NCBI GenBank assembly: GCA_036308445.1
Contig: JAXJVS010000003.1
Span: 1 to 21,803, forward strand
Length of the DNA: 21,803 nt
Reading direction: 5' to 3'
Origin: MGBC113645 sp036308445
GTDB taxonomy: Bacteria; Bacillota_I; Bacilli_A; Erysipelotrichales; Coprobacillaceae
A program made the translations under genes and the position numbers. Positions 8,538-15,487 of the stretch are shown piece after piece (within the stretch, counting starts at the first letter, position 1; each line of letters starts with the position of its first letter). Below the pieces are notes generated by a model. The model saw nothing but the letters and a program-made list of their open reading frames with translations. It was not told the DNA's origin and did not search any database.

Positions 8538-9150
8538 AGCTGTTATTATTGGTATTGCAGGTGGTAGTGCATCTGGTAAGACATCTATAGCACAACAATT
8601 GTATGATTATTTTAAAGGGAGTCATTGCGTAAAGATTGTTAAACAAGATGATTATTATAAAGATCAAAGTCATAAATCAATGGAAGAAAGAATAAAAACA
8701 AATTATGATCATCCTATGGCTTTTGATACTGATTTATTAGTTAAACATCTTAAATTATTAAAAGATAAGCAAACAATCGAAAAACCAACGTATGATTATA
8801 CATTGCATACAAGAAGTAGTACAACAGAAATCATTGAAGGTAGAGATATCATTATTCTAGAAGGTATTTTTGTGTTAGCAGAAAAAGAAGTAAGAGAATT
8901 ATGTGATATTCTGATTTATGTTGATACTGATTCTGATATTCGTTTTATTAGACGTTTAAAAAGAGATATTGAAGAACGTGGTAGAAGTTTAGATTCTATA
9001 TGTCAGCAATATTTAAATACTGTAAGACCAATGCATGAACAGTTTATTGAACCATCTAAAAAATATGCTCATATTATTATTCCTGAAGGTGGAAATAATA
9101 AAGTAGCTATAGATTTACTGATTACAAAAATGAAGAGTATTATTGATTAA
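8527..9150 (+). CDS. udk: Uridine kinase
   Basis: Phosphorylates uridine and cytidine to UMP and CMP in pyrimidine salvage. The P-loop is GIAGGSASGKT (residues 9-19). The substrate-binding segments are KQDDYYKD (about 39-46) and NYDHPMAFD (about 59-67), and the lid region is RRLKRDIEERGRS (about 142-154). At 207 residues it is full length. The start is GTG at 8527, preceded by AGGAAGG inside the end of trhP2, which it overlaps by 11 bases. It is the last gene of the mltG operon; the greA promoter begins within its final codons. No terminator separates it from greA, so some read-through is likely. Confidence 0.95.
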   Translation: MKNKAVIIGIAGGSASGKTSIAQQLYDYFKGSHCVKIVKQDDYYKDQSHKSMEERIKTNYDHPMAFDTDLLVKHLKLLKDKQTIEKPTYDYTLHTRSSTTEIIEGRDIIILEGIFVLAEKEVRELCDILIYVDTDSDIRFIRRLKRDIEERGRSLDSICQQYLNTVRPMHEQFIEPSKKYAHIIIPEGGNNKVAIDLLITKMKSIID

Positions 9151-9171
9151 ATTTTTAAACTATGGTATAGT
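9143..9171 (+). promoter_or_regulatory. Promoter of greA
   Basis: TTGATT (-35, 9143-9148), 17-bp spacer, TATAGT (-10, 9166-9171). The -35 overlaps the last codons of udk. The ribosome binding site GAGGTGA follows at 9181-9187. Confidence 0.6.
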
Positions 9172-9193
9172 ATAAAACACGAGGTGAATACAA

Positions 9194-9679
9194 ATGGATC
9201 ATGATGCAGTTCTTTTAACCCAAGCGGGGATAGAAAAATTAAAAAAAGAAAAAGAAAACTTAATTAATGTCGAAAGACCTAAGGTTATTGAAGAATTACA
9301 ATTAGCACGTTCTCAAGGTGACTTGTCAGAAAATGCTGACTACGATTCTGCAAGAGATAAACAAGCTCATATAGAATCAAGAATTAAAGAAATAGATCAA
9401 ATGTTGCAACATGCACAAATCATTGATGAATCTCAAATGGATACTGCAGTAGCTAAACCAGGTGCTACGGTAACAGTTTTAGATTTATCTGAAGAAGATG
9501 GAGAACCTGAAACTTATACAATTGTTGGTACATTTGAAACTGACCCTTTAAATGGTAAAATTTCAAATGAATCTCCTTTAGCAAAAGCAATTATTGATCA
9601 TGGTGTTAATGAAATTGTTTCTGTAGGGGTTGCTGAACCTTATGAAGTAAAAATATTAAAGATTGAATATTTAGCATAA
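9194..9679 (+). CDS. greA: Transcription elongation factor GreA
   Basis: Binds the secondary channel of RNA polymerase and stimulates cleavage of backtracked RNA. The N-terminal coiled coil (about residues 8-78) carries the tip motif GDLSENADYDSARDKQ (about 42-57), with the acidic tip residues Asp and Glu needed to coordinate the catalytic metal. The C-terminal FKBP-like domain includes the segment YTIVGTFETDPLNGKISNESPLAKAI. At 161 residues it is the normal length. It lies directly after udk, an order conserved in many Bacillota, and has its own promoter. The TAA stop is inside the terminator loop and stem. Confidence 0.97.
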   Translation: MDHDAVLLTQAGIEKLKKEKENLINVERPKVIEELQLARSQGDLSENADYDSARDKQAHIESRIKEIDQMLQHAQIIDESQMDTAVAKPGATVTVLDLSEEDGEPETYTIVGTFETDPLNGKISNESPLAKAIIDHGVNEIVSVGVAEPYEVKILKIEYLA

Positions 9680-9694
9680 TATTCAATCTTTTTT
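9658..9694. terminator. Bidirectional intrinsic terminator between greA and the convergent membrane-protein gene
   Basis: Fourteen-bp stem AAAGATTGAATATT (9658-9671) / AATATTCAATCTTT (9678-9691), loop TAGCAT, then T-rich sequence on the + strand. On the - strand the same stem is followed by TTTAATATTTTT, so it can also end the convergent gene. A second small + strand hairpin, AGGAATA/TATTCCT followed by T residues (9721-9744), could act as a back-up. Confidence 0.8.
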
Positions 9695-9731
9695 CTTTTA
9701 AAGTTATATTATTATATGATAGGAATAGTAG

Positions 9732-10079
9732 TTATTCCTTTTTTAGTTTTTCTTTTAATATTCCTATAACTATAAATATTAATGGCTTACAGATAAGATG
9801 AACAAGATGTAGATTACCTAGATGTAACAATAAACATAATAAGAAATAAAGAAAAGCGATTAATAAACAATGATGTAATCTTTTTTGACTTAACCTAGAA
9901 GTAAAATAGAGTGCAGCTATCACTAATATTAAATAAGATAATACTTCAATAATACTATGAAAAAGAAAACCATTCCATTGAATGAAATAAGAAAGTAAGG
10001 CAAGAATAAGAGCAATAAGGGTAAATGGAATAAATATAATTAATAATGTATAAAGATAAATTTTTAATGTTTGTTTCAT
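9732..10079 (-). CDS. Small hydrophobic membrane protein, function unknown
   Basis: A 115-residue protein made almost entirely of four predicted membrane helices: about residues 8-32, 39-61, 70-88 and 91-108. Short basic loops separate them (SRLSQKRLHH between helices 2 and 3), and the tail KEKLKKE is basic. Size, four-helix layout and the helix-basic loop-helix centre recall the TIGR04086 (YrzE-like) family of Firmicutes, but I see no decisive motif, so this is only a suggestion. The start is supported by GGAGGAT just upstream. It is transcribed divergently from the DUF421 gene, with only 41 bp between the two starts, and converges on greA. Confidence 0.65.
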   Translation of the reverse strand: MKQTLKIYLYTLLIIFIPFTLIALILALLSYFIQWNGFLFHSIIEVLSYLILVIAALYFTSRLSQKRLHHCLLIAFLYFLLCLLLHLGNLHLVHLICKPLIFIVIGILKEKLKKE

Positions 10080-10120
10080 AATATCCTCCTAAGATTATAT
10101 ATGAAGGAACTGGTAAGTTT

Positions 10121-10771
10121 ATGAAGTATGGAGAATTAATATTTACAACTTTTTTTTCTTATTTTTATATGGTTATGATTTTGAGATTTTTAGGTAAGAA
10201 AGAATTAAGTCAATTAACTGTATTAGATTTAATTGTTTTTTTAGTTATTAGTGAACTTATTACTTTATCTATTGGCGATGATCAGTTAAGTATTTTTCAT
10301 AGTATTGTAGCAGTATTAGTTATTGTAATTACAGATAAAATATGTTCATATATTTCTTTAAAATCAAAACGTTTTAAAAAATTATTTGAAGGACAACCCA
10401 CATATATTGTTTATCAAGGAAAGTTAGATCAGCAAAAGTTAATCAAATTAAATTACTCTGTTAATGATTTATGTCATCATTTAAGAGAAGAGGGTGTAGG
10501 AAGTTTATCGGATGTACAGTTTGCAGTACTAGAGACAGATGGTAAATTATCAGTAATAGAAAAAAATCAAAGTCATTATATTATCCCTGATCCATTAATT
10601 ACTGATGGAGAAATCAATAATGACGTTTTAAAGACATTAAATAAAGATGAGGATTGGTTAATCCAATTACTAAAAAAAGAGGGTATAAAAGATTATAGAG
10701 AGCTTTTTTACTGTATATTAGAAGATGAAGGGTTATATTACATATATAAAGAAAAAAGGCTAGAAAACTAG
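10121..10771 (+). CDS. DUF421 (YetF-like) membrane protein
   Basis: A 216-residue member of the DUF421/YetF family. The N-terminal half has three predicted membrane helices (about residues 5-22, 32-52 and 58-77), with the family signature RFLGKKELSQLTVLDLIVFLVISEL (about 22-46). The cytosolic C-terminal half has the paired YetF motifs: QPTYIVYQGKLDQQKLIKL (about 90-108), LCHHLREEGVGSLSDVQFAVLETDGKLSVI (about 116-145). Homologues in spore formers sit in spore membranes, but the role here is unknown. The nearest SD-like sequence (AAGGA, 10104-10108) is 12 nt from the ATG, unusually far. A 7-codon ORF at 10101-10124 ends in ATGA overlap with this start, which might give coupling. Its stop region forms part of the terminator of the convergent ABC operon. 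Confidence 0.88.
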   Translation: MKYGELIFTTFFSYFYMVMILRFLGKKELSQLTVLDLIVFLVISELITLSIGDDQLSIFHSIVAVLVIVITDKICSYISLKSKRFKKLFEGQPTYIVYQGKLDQQKLIKLNYSVNDLCHHLREEGVGSLSDVQFAVLETDGKLSVIEKNQSHYIIPDPLITDGEINNDVLKTLNKDEDWLIQLLKKEGIKDYRELFYCILEDEGLYYIYKEKRLEN

Positions 10772-10774
10772 CCT
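10752..10774 (-). terminator. Intrinsic terminator of the permease-ATPase operon
   Basis: On the - strand: AGGCTAG (10774-10768), loop TTTT, CTAGCCT (10763-10757), then six T residues (10757-10752). The hairpin contains the stop codons of both convergent genes, which overlap by 3 bases. On the + strand no T tract follows it. Confidence 0.75.
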
Positions 10775-11562
10775 AATAACATTCTATCATTATCCATTTC
10801 TTCACCAGTAGCAACTTCAAACATCTGAAGTAAATCACTAACTTGTAAATCATTCTTTTTATCTTCATGAATATCTAATACTAATTGACCATCATTCATC
10901 ATAAATAAACGATTACCATAATTAATAGCATCTTTCATATTATGAGTAATCATAATAGCAGTTAAATGATTTTCTTTAATTAATTTTTCAGTTAATTCTA
11001 ATACTTTTTTAGCAGTCTTAGGATCTAAAGCAGCAGTATGTTCATCTAACAATAATAGACGAGGTTTAGTAATAGTAGCCATCAATAATGTTAAAGCTTG
11101 TCTTTGACCACCAGATAATAAACCAACCTTACTAGTCATACGATTTTCTAAACCTAAATCTAATAACTTTAATTGTGTTTTAAATAACTCTTTTTCTTCT
11201 TTAGTAATTCCCCACTTTAAAGTTCTTTTCTTACCACGACGTAATGCCATAGCTAGGTTTTCTTCAATAGTCATATCTGCACAAGTACCAGTCATAGGAT
11301 CCTGGAAAACTCTTCCAATATATTGTGCTCTTTTATATTCAGGTTTTTTAGAAATATCGTTATCATCAATAGTAATAACACCTTTATCAATAATATACAT
11401 CCCTGAAATAAGATTTAATAATGTTGATTTTCCAGCACCATTACCACCAATAACAGTAACAAAATCTCCTTCTTTTAACTCTAAAGAAACATCAACAATA
11501 GCATTCTTCTGATTAATAGTACCTTTATTAAATGTTTTATAAATATTTTTAACCTTTAACAT
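10768..11562 (-). CDS. ABC transporter ATP-binding protein (TrpZ-type, predicted aromatic amino acid importer)
   Basis: A 264-residue ABC ATPase that would power the permease encoded just upstream. Visible motifs: Walker A GGNGAGKST (39-47), Q-loop VFQDP (about 85-89), signature LSGGQ (149-153), Walker B LLLLDE (169-174), D-loop ALDP and the switch His in MITHN (about residue 206). Its closest family type is the ATPase of TrpXYZ-like importers (with PF04392 binding proteins and a BPD_transp_2 permease). It lies 3 bp downstream of the permease stop, so the two form one unit under T-box leader 1. The substrate is inferred from the leaders, not from this protein. Confidence 0.93.
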   Translation of the reverse strand: MLKVKNIYKTFNKGTINQKNAIVDVSLELKEGDFVTVIGGNGAGKSTLLNLISGMYIIDKGVITIDDNDISKKPEYKRAQYIGRVFQDPMTGTCADMTIEENLAMALRRGKKRTLKWGITKEEKELFKTQLKLLDLGLENRMTSKVGLLSGGQRQALTLLMATITKPRLLLLDEHTAALDPKTAKKVLELTEKLIKENHLTAIMITHNMKDAINYGNRLFMMNDGQLVLDIHEDKKNDLQVSDLLQMFEVATGEEMDNDRMLLG

Positions 11563-11565
11563 ATC

Positions 11566-12480
11566 CTATTCTCCTTTCTTAGCAAGAATGCTATCTTTAA
11601 TCATTGGTAAAGCTAATGCAATAGCAACTAGAATAGCTGTAAATAACTTCATATCATTTGCTGGTAAACCTGCCTGTAATACAATAGCAACAATTAAACG
11701 ATAAATAATAGAACCAACAACAATACCAACTAAACTAAGAAGTAAATGTTTTCTACCAAAGAATACTTCTCCAATAATAACAGAAGCTAAACCTATAACA
11801 ATAGCTCCAATACCCATACCAACATCAGCATAACCATTATATTGACCAACTAATGCACCAGATAAAGCCACTAATCCATTACCTAACATTAAACCAATGA
11901 CTTTAGTAGTGTTTGTATTAACACCAGAAGCACGAATCATTTTTTCATTATTACCAGTAGCTCTAATTGCATAACCAAACTCAGTATTCATCAACCACCA
12001 TACAAAGAAAATAACTAATATAGCACCAATGACTCCAACAATAATAGCAACATCTCTTTCTCTACTCATAATATCAGTTAGTGCAGGAAATAAACCTGTC
12101 ACTTTATCTTTTAAAATAGTTAACATAGTTTCACTTTGATTTAATGAAATATTAGCTTTCCCCATAATTCTAAGATTTACTGAATAAACTCCAGTCATAA
12201 CTAAAATACCAGCTAACAATGTAGGAATTCTTAATTTAGTATGTAAAAACCCTGTAACTAATCCTGCAACAGCCCCTGCAATAGCAGCAATAAAAGTTGC
12301 TAAAAAAGGATTACATCCACCAGCAATCAATGCTGCCATAGTAGCTGCACCTAATGTAAAACTACCTTCAGATGTTAAATCTGAAATATCTAAGATACGA
12401 TAACTAATATAAACTCCAATTGCCATAATAGACCAAAGGAACCCTTGAGTTACTGCACCCATAATTACGTTCATACTCAT
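11566..12480 (-). CDS. ABC transporter permease (TrpY-type, BPD_transp_2 family)
   Basis: A 304-residue polytopic membrane protein with about eight to nine predicted helices, of the branched-chain amino acid permease fold used by TrpXYZ-type importers. Typical segments are the N-terminal GFLWSIMAIGVYISYRILDISDLTSEGSFTLGA, the cytoplasmic coupling segment EFGYAIRATGNNEKMIRASGVN (about 167-188) and GNGLVALSGALVGQYNGYADVGMGIGAIVIGLASVIIGE. The start ATG at 12480 has GGGAGG 9 nt upstream; a second ATG two codons on is further away. It is the first gene of a two-gene unit with the ATPase, under control of a T-box leader whose specifier I read as Phe (TTC). No binding protein is in this unit; two are encoded separately upstream. 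Confidence 0.92.
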   Translation of the reverse strand: MSMNVIMGAVTQGFLWSIMAIGVYISYRILDISDLTSEGSFTLGAATMAALIAGGCNPFLATFIAAIAGAVAGLVTGFLHTKLRIPTLLAGILVMTGVYSVNLRIMGKANISLNQSETMLTILKDKVTGLFPALTDIMSRERDVAIIVGVIGAILVIFFVWWLMNTEFGYAIRATGNNEKMIRASGVNTNTTKVIGLMLGNGLVALSGALVGQYNGYADVGMGIGAIVIGLASVIIGEVFFGRKHLLLSLVGIVVGSIIYRLIVAIVLQAGLPANDMKLFTAILVAIALALPMIKDSILAKKGE

Positions 12481-12499
12481 ATATTTATACCTCCCTAAT

Positions 12500-12725
12500 A
12501 AAAAAACTCGCGCCTCTAAAGAGGGCGAGTGAACGCGGTACCACCTCAGTTTGTTACTAAGTAACCTCTTCGTTATATAACGTTAACGACTCCGGAAACA
12601 TCTACTATTATTTCAATGCTCTACTCCATGACGAATTCAATATAACTTGTTTTATTGTTTTCACCAGCCACAATCTCTCTAAATAACTTATTATATTTAC
12701 TACTTCACTTCACCGTATTTTTTAT
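12500..12725 (-). promoter_or_regulatory. T-box leader 1, upstream of the permease-ATPase genes (predicted Phe specifier)
   Basis: The T-box core GAGGTGGTACCGCG is at 12547-12534 on the - strand. It is followed by a rho-independent terminator (12530-12500: CTCGCCCTC, loop TTTA, GAGGCGCGAG, T7). Stem I shows the AGAGAG and GGCTGGTGAAA apical elements (about 12680-12655), and the AGTA/GAA loop-E pair flanked by helix AATATAA/TTATATT. Directly after GAA the specifier reads TTC (12635-12633), Phe, followed by a purine. An alternative register one base on would read TCG (Ser), but the acceptor-pairing bulge TGGT calls for discriminator base A, as in tRNA-Phe; bacterial tRNA-Ser normally has G. Uncharged tRNA-Phe should stabilise the antiterminator and switch on the transporter. 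Confidence 0.9.
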
Positions 12726-12731
12726 AGTTCT

Positions 12732-12760
12732 ATGATATTGAAATATTATAAAAAAGTCAA
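12732..12760 (-). promoter_or_regulatory. Promoter of T-box leader 1
   Basis: TTGACT (12760-12755), 17-bp spacer, TATCAT (12737-12732). It lies just downstream of the terminator that closes the first binding-protein gene, so the permease-ATPase unit is transcribed independently. Confidence 0.7.
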
Positions 12761-12769
12761 TAAATTTTT

Positions 12770-12797
12770 AAAAAAGTCATCCATATAGGATGACTTT
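12770..12797 (-). terminator. Intrinsic terminator of the binding-protein gene at 12803-13765
   Basis: On the - strand: AAAGTCATCC, loop TATAT, GGATGACTTT followed by a T tract down to 12770. Ten-bp perfect stem. Confidence 0.8.
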
Positions 12798-12802
12798 CAT
12801 TA

Positions 12803-13765
12803 CTATTCTGCCATATCTGTAACAGTTAAATCAGAAGGAACATCAATACCTAAGTCTTTTAATGTTTTAGAGTTAATATAAACATCTAAGTCTTCTAATG
12901 TTTCAATTGGAATTTCATCAGTTTTAGCTTCACCTTTTAAAATCTTATCAGCCATAATAGCAGTCTGTTTACCTAATTTATAGTAATCTACACCGATAGA
13001 AGCAGCACCACCGTTTTTAACCATATTACTTTCACCAACAATAGTTAACACACCATTTTCTCTAGCAACTGTATCTACAGAAGACATAGCAGAAGCAATG
13101 TTATTATCAGTTGGGATATATAATGCATCAATCTTATCACCAAATGCTTCCATAGTATCATTAATTTCATTTTTACCAGAAACAGTTTTAACAATAACAG
13201 TTAGACCACGTTTTTCTAATTCTTCTTTAGCTTGATTACCTTGAATTACAGAGTTTTCTTCACTTGAAGTATATAAGATACCTACTGTTTTAGCATCAGG
13301 TAATAATTTTTGTAATAAATCAATTTGAGCATCCATAGGACAACCATCGCTAGTACCAGTAATATTAGCACCAGGAGCTTCATTAGAAGCAACTAATTTA
13401 GTTTCAACATAATCAGTTACAGCAGTTCCAATAATAGGAATATCTTTAGTTTCACCTTGTAATTGTTGTACTGCAGGAGTAGCAATTGCTAAAATCATAT
13501 CAGGTTCATTAGATACTAATGTTTGAGCAATTTGTGATAAAGCACTTTGATCAGCTTGAGGATTTTGAACATCATATTCTACGTTTTCTCCTTCAGCATA
13601 ACCTAACTCTTTCATTCCGTCTTTAAATCCTTCTAAAGCAGCATCTAAAGCATCATGTGTTAAATATTGTAACACTCCAATCTTATAAGTTTTGTCATCA
13701 GTTGAGCCACTACATCCAGCTAATAGTAGGGCACTTGCTAATAAAGCAGTGATTAATTTTTTCAT
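12803..13765 (-). CDS. ABC transporter substrate-binding lipoprotein (TrpX/PF04392 type), copy 1, predicted tyrosine-linked
   Basis: A 320-residue lipoprotein binding protein. The signal peptide ends in the lipobox LLAGC (Cys18), so it is anchored to the outer face of the membrane. The mature part is an ABC_sub_bind (PF04392) protein: YKIGVLQYLTHDALDAALEG, ILAIATPAVQQLQGET, IIGTAVTDYV, TGTSDGCPMDAQI, VSGKNEINDT, YIPTDNNIASAM and GVDYYKLGKQTA. It is closely similar to the protein encoded upstream at 14172-15137, with long identical runs, so the two are a fairly recent duplication. The RBS is GGGAGA. It has its own promoter, T-box leader 2 (Tyr specifier by my reading) and terminator, so it is expressed separately from the permease and ATPase it must use. 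The ligand is inferred from the leader. Confidence 0.92.
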   Translation of the reverse strand: MKKLITALLASALLLAGCSGSTDDKTYKIGVLQYLTHDALDAALEGFKDGMKELGYAEGENVEYDVQNPQADQSALSQIAQTLVSNEPDMILAIATPAVQQLQGETKDIPIIGTAVTDYVETKLVASNEAPGANITGTSDGCPMDAQIDLLQKLLPDAKTVGILYTSSEENSVIQGNQAKEELEKRGLTVIVKTVSGKNEINDTMEAFGDKIDALYIPTDNNIASAMSSVDTVARENGVLTIVGESNMVKNGGAASIGVDYYKLGKQTAIMADKILKGEAKTDEIPIETLEDLDVYINSKTLKDLGIDVPSDLTVTDMAE

Positions 13766-13798
13766 ATTATTTTCTCTCCCTTCAAATTAATCATATAC

Positions 13799-14059
13799 AA
13801 AAAACAAAACTCATCCTCAATGAGGACGAGTGATTCGTGATACCACCTCAATTTATCATTATCTCACGATAATGACCTTATTAAGTATCTATGATACTTA
13901 CAGATAACGGCTGTTACCGGATAATTCCTACTTAGTTTCAGAATTTCAACTCCATGCTGTAATTCAATTTATAAGACTTATGATTTGCACCAACCATCAT
14001 ATCTCTAAAAGGAACTTATAAATTTACTAGGTCACTTCACAGTATTTTTTGTATAGCTT
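13799..14059 (-). promoter_or_regulatory. T-box leader 2, upstream of binding-protein copy 1 (predicted Tyr specifier)
   Basis: The T-box core is at 13850-13836 on the - strand and reads TGAGGTGGTATCACG; the acceptor-pairing TGGT is intact but ACCGCG of the consensus is ATCACG. The terminator is ACTCGTCCTC, loop ATT, GAGGATGAGT and T-rich (13831-13799). Stem I: AGTA and GAA flank the helix AATTTATAAG/CTTATAAATT, and the apical GGTTGGTGCAAA is present. After GAA comes T then TAC (13961-13959), Tyr, followed by A. The loop has one base more than in leaders 1 and 3; aligned on the downstream CAYGGAG, TAC occupies the place of their TTC. A stem with a GTGA tetraloop (TCATTATC/GATAATGA) precedes the core. 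Confidence 0.88.
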
Positions 14060-14065
14060 ATATTT

Positions 14066-14094
14066 ATCATATTCTTGTTTGTTAAGTTTGTCAA
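14066..14094 (-). promoter_or_regulatory. Promoter of T-box leader 2
   Basis: TTGACA (14094-14089), 17-bp spacer, TATGAT (14071-14066): near-consensus sigma-A promoter. The stretch between it and the upstream gene's stop (about 14095-14171) is extremely AT-rich, with weak hairpins but no convincing terminator. Confidence 0.75.
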
Positions 14095-14171
14095 TTATTT
14101 TTTTGCTAATAATTTATTAGAAAGATAAAATATATATATTATTTTGTCTTTTTTATAAAATATTTGTAGTT

Positions 14172-15137
14172 TTATGATTTATAACAATCAGTAGCTTCAA
14201 TATCAGAAGGCCAGCTAATGTCTAATCTTGAAAGATTATCTGAATTATAATAATAATCTAAATCAGTTAATGTTTCGATAGGCATATCTGCAGGAGTAGC
14301 TTCACCTTTTAAAATTTTAGCAGCTTGTAGGGCAGTCTGTTTACCTAATTTATAGTAATCTACACCTAATCCAGCAGTACCACCATCTGCACACATAGTA
14401 TTAGCTCCAACGATTGTAACAATACCATTAGGAGTTGCAACTAAATCAACAGAAGCCATTGCAGAAGCAATATTGTTGTCAGTTGGAATATAGATAGCTT
14501 CTACTTTTCCAACAAATGATTCCATAGTATCATTAATTTCATTTTTACCAGATACAGTTTTTACAATAGGGTTTAAACCTTGATTTTTAATTTCAGCTTC
14601 AGCCTGTTGCGCTTGAATTTCAGAATTTTGTTCACTAGAAGTATAAATAACACCTACATTTTTTACGTTAGGAACTAATTTCTTGATTAACTCTATTTGA
14701 GCATCCATAGGACAACCATCACTTGTACCAGTAATATTTGCACCAGGAGCTTCATTAGAAGCTGCTAATTTTGTTTCAACATAATCAGTAATAGCAGTTC
14801 CTACGATAGGAATATCACTTGTTTCACCTTGTAATGCTTGTGCTGCAGGAGTTCCAATAGCTAAAATTAAGTCAGGGGTTTTATCTACGATCTGTTGACT
14901 CATTTGAACTAAAGTTCCTTGTTCACCTTCACCATTCTGATAATCAAACTCAGCATTGATTCCTTCTTCTTTTAAACCATCTTGGAATCCTTGATATGCT
15001 GCATCTAATGCATCATGAGTCATCATTTGTAATACACCAATTTTGTAAGTTGTATCTGATGCATCACCAGAATTTCCTCCTCCACATCCAGTTAGGACAA
15101 GAGAAGCAATAGCTAATAAGCTAAGTAATTTTTTCAT
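14172..15137 (-). CDS. ABC transporter substrate-binding lipoprotein (TrpX/PF04392 type), copy 2, predicted phenylalanine-linked
   Basis: A 321-residue paralogue of the copy-1 binding protein. The signal peptide has the lipobox LVLTGC (Cys18), followed by a Gly/Ser-rich linker (GGGNSGDASD). Shared core segments: YKIGVLQMMTHDALDAAYQG, ILAIGTPAAQALQGET, VTDYVE-like ITDYVETKL, TGTSDGCPMDAQI, VSGKNEINDT, YIPTDNNIASAM and GVDYYKLGKQTA. The copies differ most in residues 40-75, in the stretch about 160-185 and at the C-terminus (YYYNSDNLSRLDISWPSD against VYINSKTLKDLGIDVPSD), the places to look for ligand specificity. The RBS is GGGAGG, 9 nt from the ATG. It is controlled by T-box leader 3, whose specifier I read as Phe. 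No permease is encoded in this unit, and no clear terminator follows it. Confidence 0.92.
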   Translation of the reverse strand: MKKLLSLLAIASLVLTGCGGGNSGDASDTTYKIGVLQMMTHDALDAAYQGFQDGLKEEGINAEFDYQNGEGEQGTLVQMSQQIVDKTPDLILAIGTPAAQALQGETSDIPIVGTAITDYVETKLAASNEAPGANITGTSDGCPMDAQIELIKKLVPNVKNVGVIYTSSEQNSEIQAQQAEAEIKNQGLNPIVKTVSGKNEINDTMESFVGKVEAIYIPTDNNIASAMASVDLVATPNGIVTIVGANTMCADGGTAGLGVDYYKLGKQTALQAAKILKGEATPADMPIETLTDLDYYYNSDNLSRLDISWPSDIEATDCYKS

Positions 15138-15165
15138 TTCTTATTTCCTCCCAATTTATATAAAC

Positions 15166-15415
15166 AAAAAAACGCACCTCTAAAGAGGGCGAATGACCGC
15201 GGTACCACCTCAATTTATTAAATTCTCACGAAATTAATCTCAGCTAGTTTAAAACTATCATGGATAACGTTATGATGACGGTTACTCCTTATCAAAGTAA
15301 CAACTCCGTGGTGAATTCTAGACTTCTCATCGTATGATTTGCACCAGCCATCATATCTCTAATGTCGCAGAAATCTATACTATGTCACATCTCTGTTTTT
15401 TGTTTATACATTATA
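15166..15415 (-). promoter_or_regulatory. T-box leader 3, upstream of binding-protein copy 2 (predicted Phe specifier)
   Basis: The T-box core TGAGGTGGTACCGCGG is at 15212-15197 on the - strand. The terminator is CGCCCTC, loop TTTA, GAGGTGCG, T7 (15191-15166). Stem I: AGTA and GAA flank the helix TAGATTTCT/AGAAGTCTA, and the apical GGCTGGTGCAAA is present. After GAA the specifier reads TTC (15315-15313), followed by A. The alternative register (TCA, Ser) is disfavoured by the TGGT acceptor-pairing bulge, which fits discriminator base A. The loop is the same length as in leader 1. Confidence 0.9.
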
Positions 15416-15421
15416 TATTTA

Positions 15422-15450
15422 ATATTAAATGAGGGTGTTTTGTTTGTCAA
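15422..15450 (-). promoter_or_regulatory. Promoter of T-box leader 3
   Basis: TTGACA (15450-15445), 17-bp spacer, TAATAT (15427-15422). Near-consensus sigma-A promoter, 38 bp beyond the end of the ZIP transporter gene, which is read in the same direction. Confidence 0.75.
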
Positions 15451-15487
15451 CTAAATGAAATATAAATTTCACAAAATTATGCCATAA

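Noticed and set aside
10101..10124. Seven-codon ORF overlapping the DUF421 start (ATGA) as a leader peptide
   Set aside because: No ribosome binding site of its own and no regulatory codon pattern; short ORFs like this are expected by chance.
14104..14150. AT-only hairpins (for example CTAATAA/TTATTAG) as a terminator for binding-protein copy 2
   Set aside because: On the - strand they are weak and not followed by a T tract; the region is simply AT-rich.
15313..15315. Reading leaders 1 and 3 as Ser T-boxes (TCG/TCA, one base later)
   Set aside because: The acceptor-pairing TGGT fits discriminator A, bacterial tRNA-Ser normally has G, and the register aligned with leader 2 gives Phe/Tyr, which fits the transporter family better. 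It is not fully excluded.
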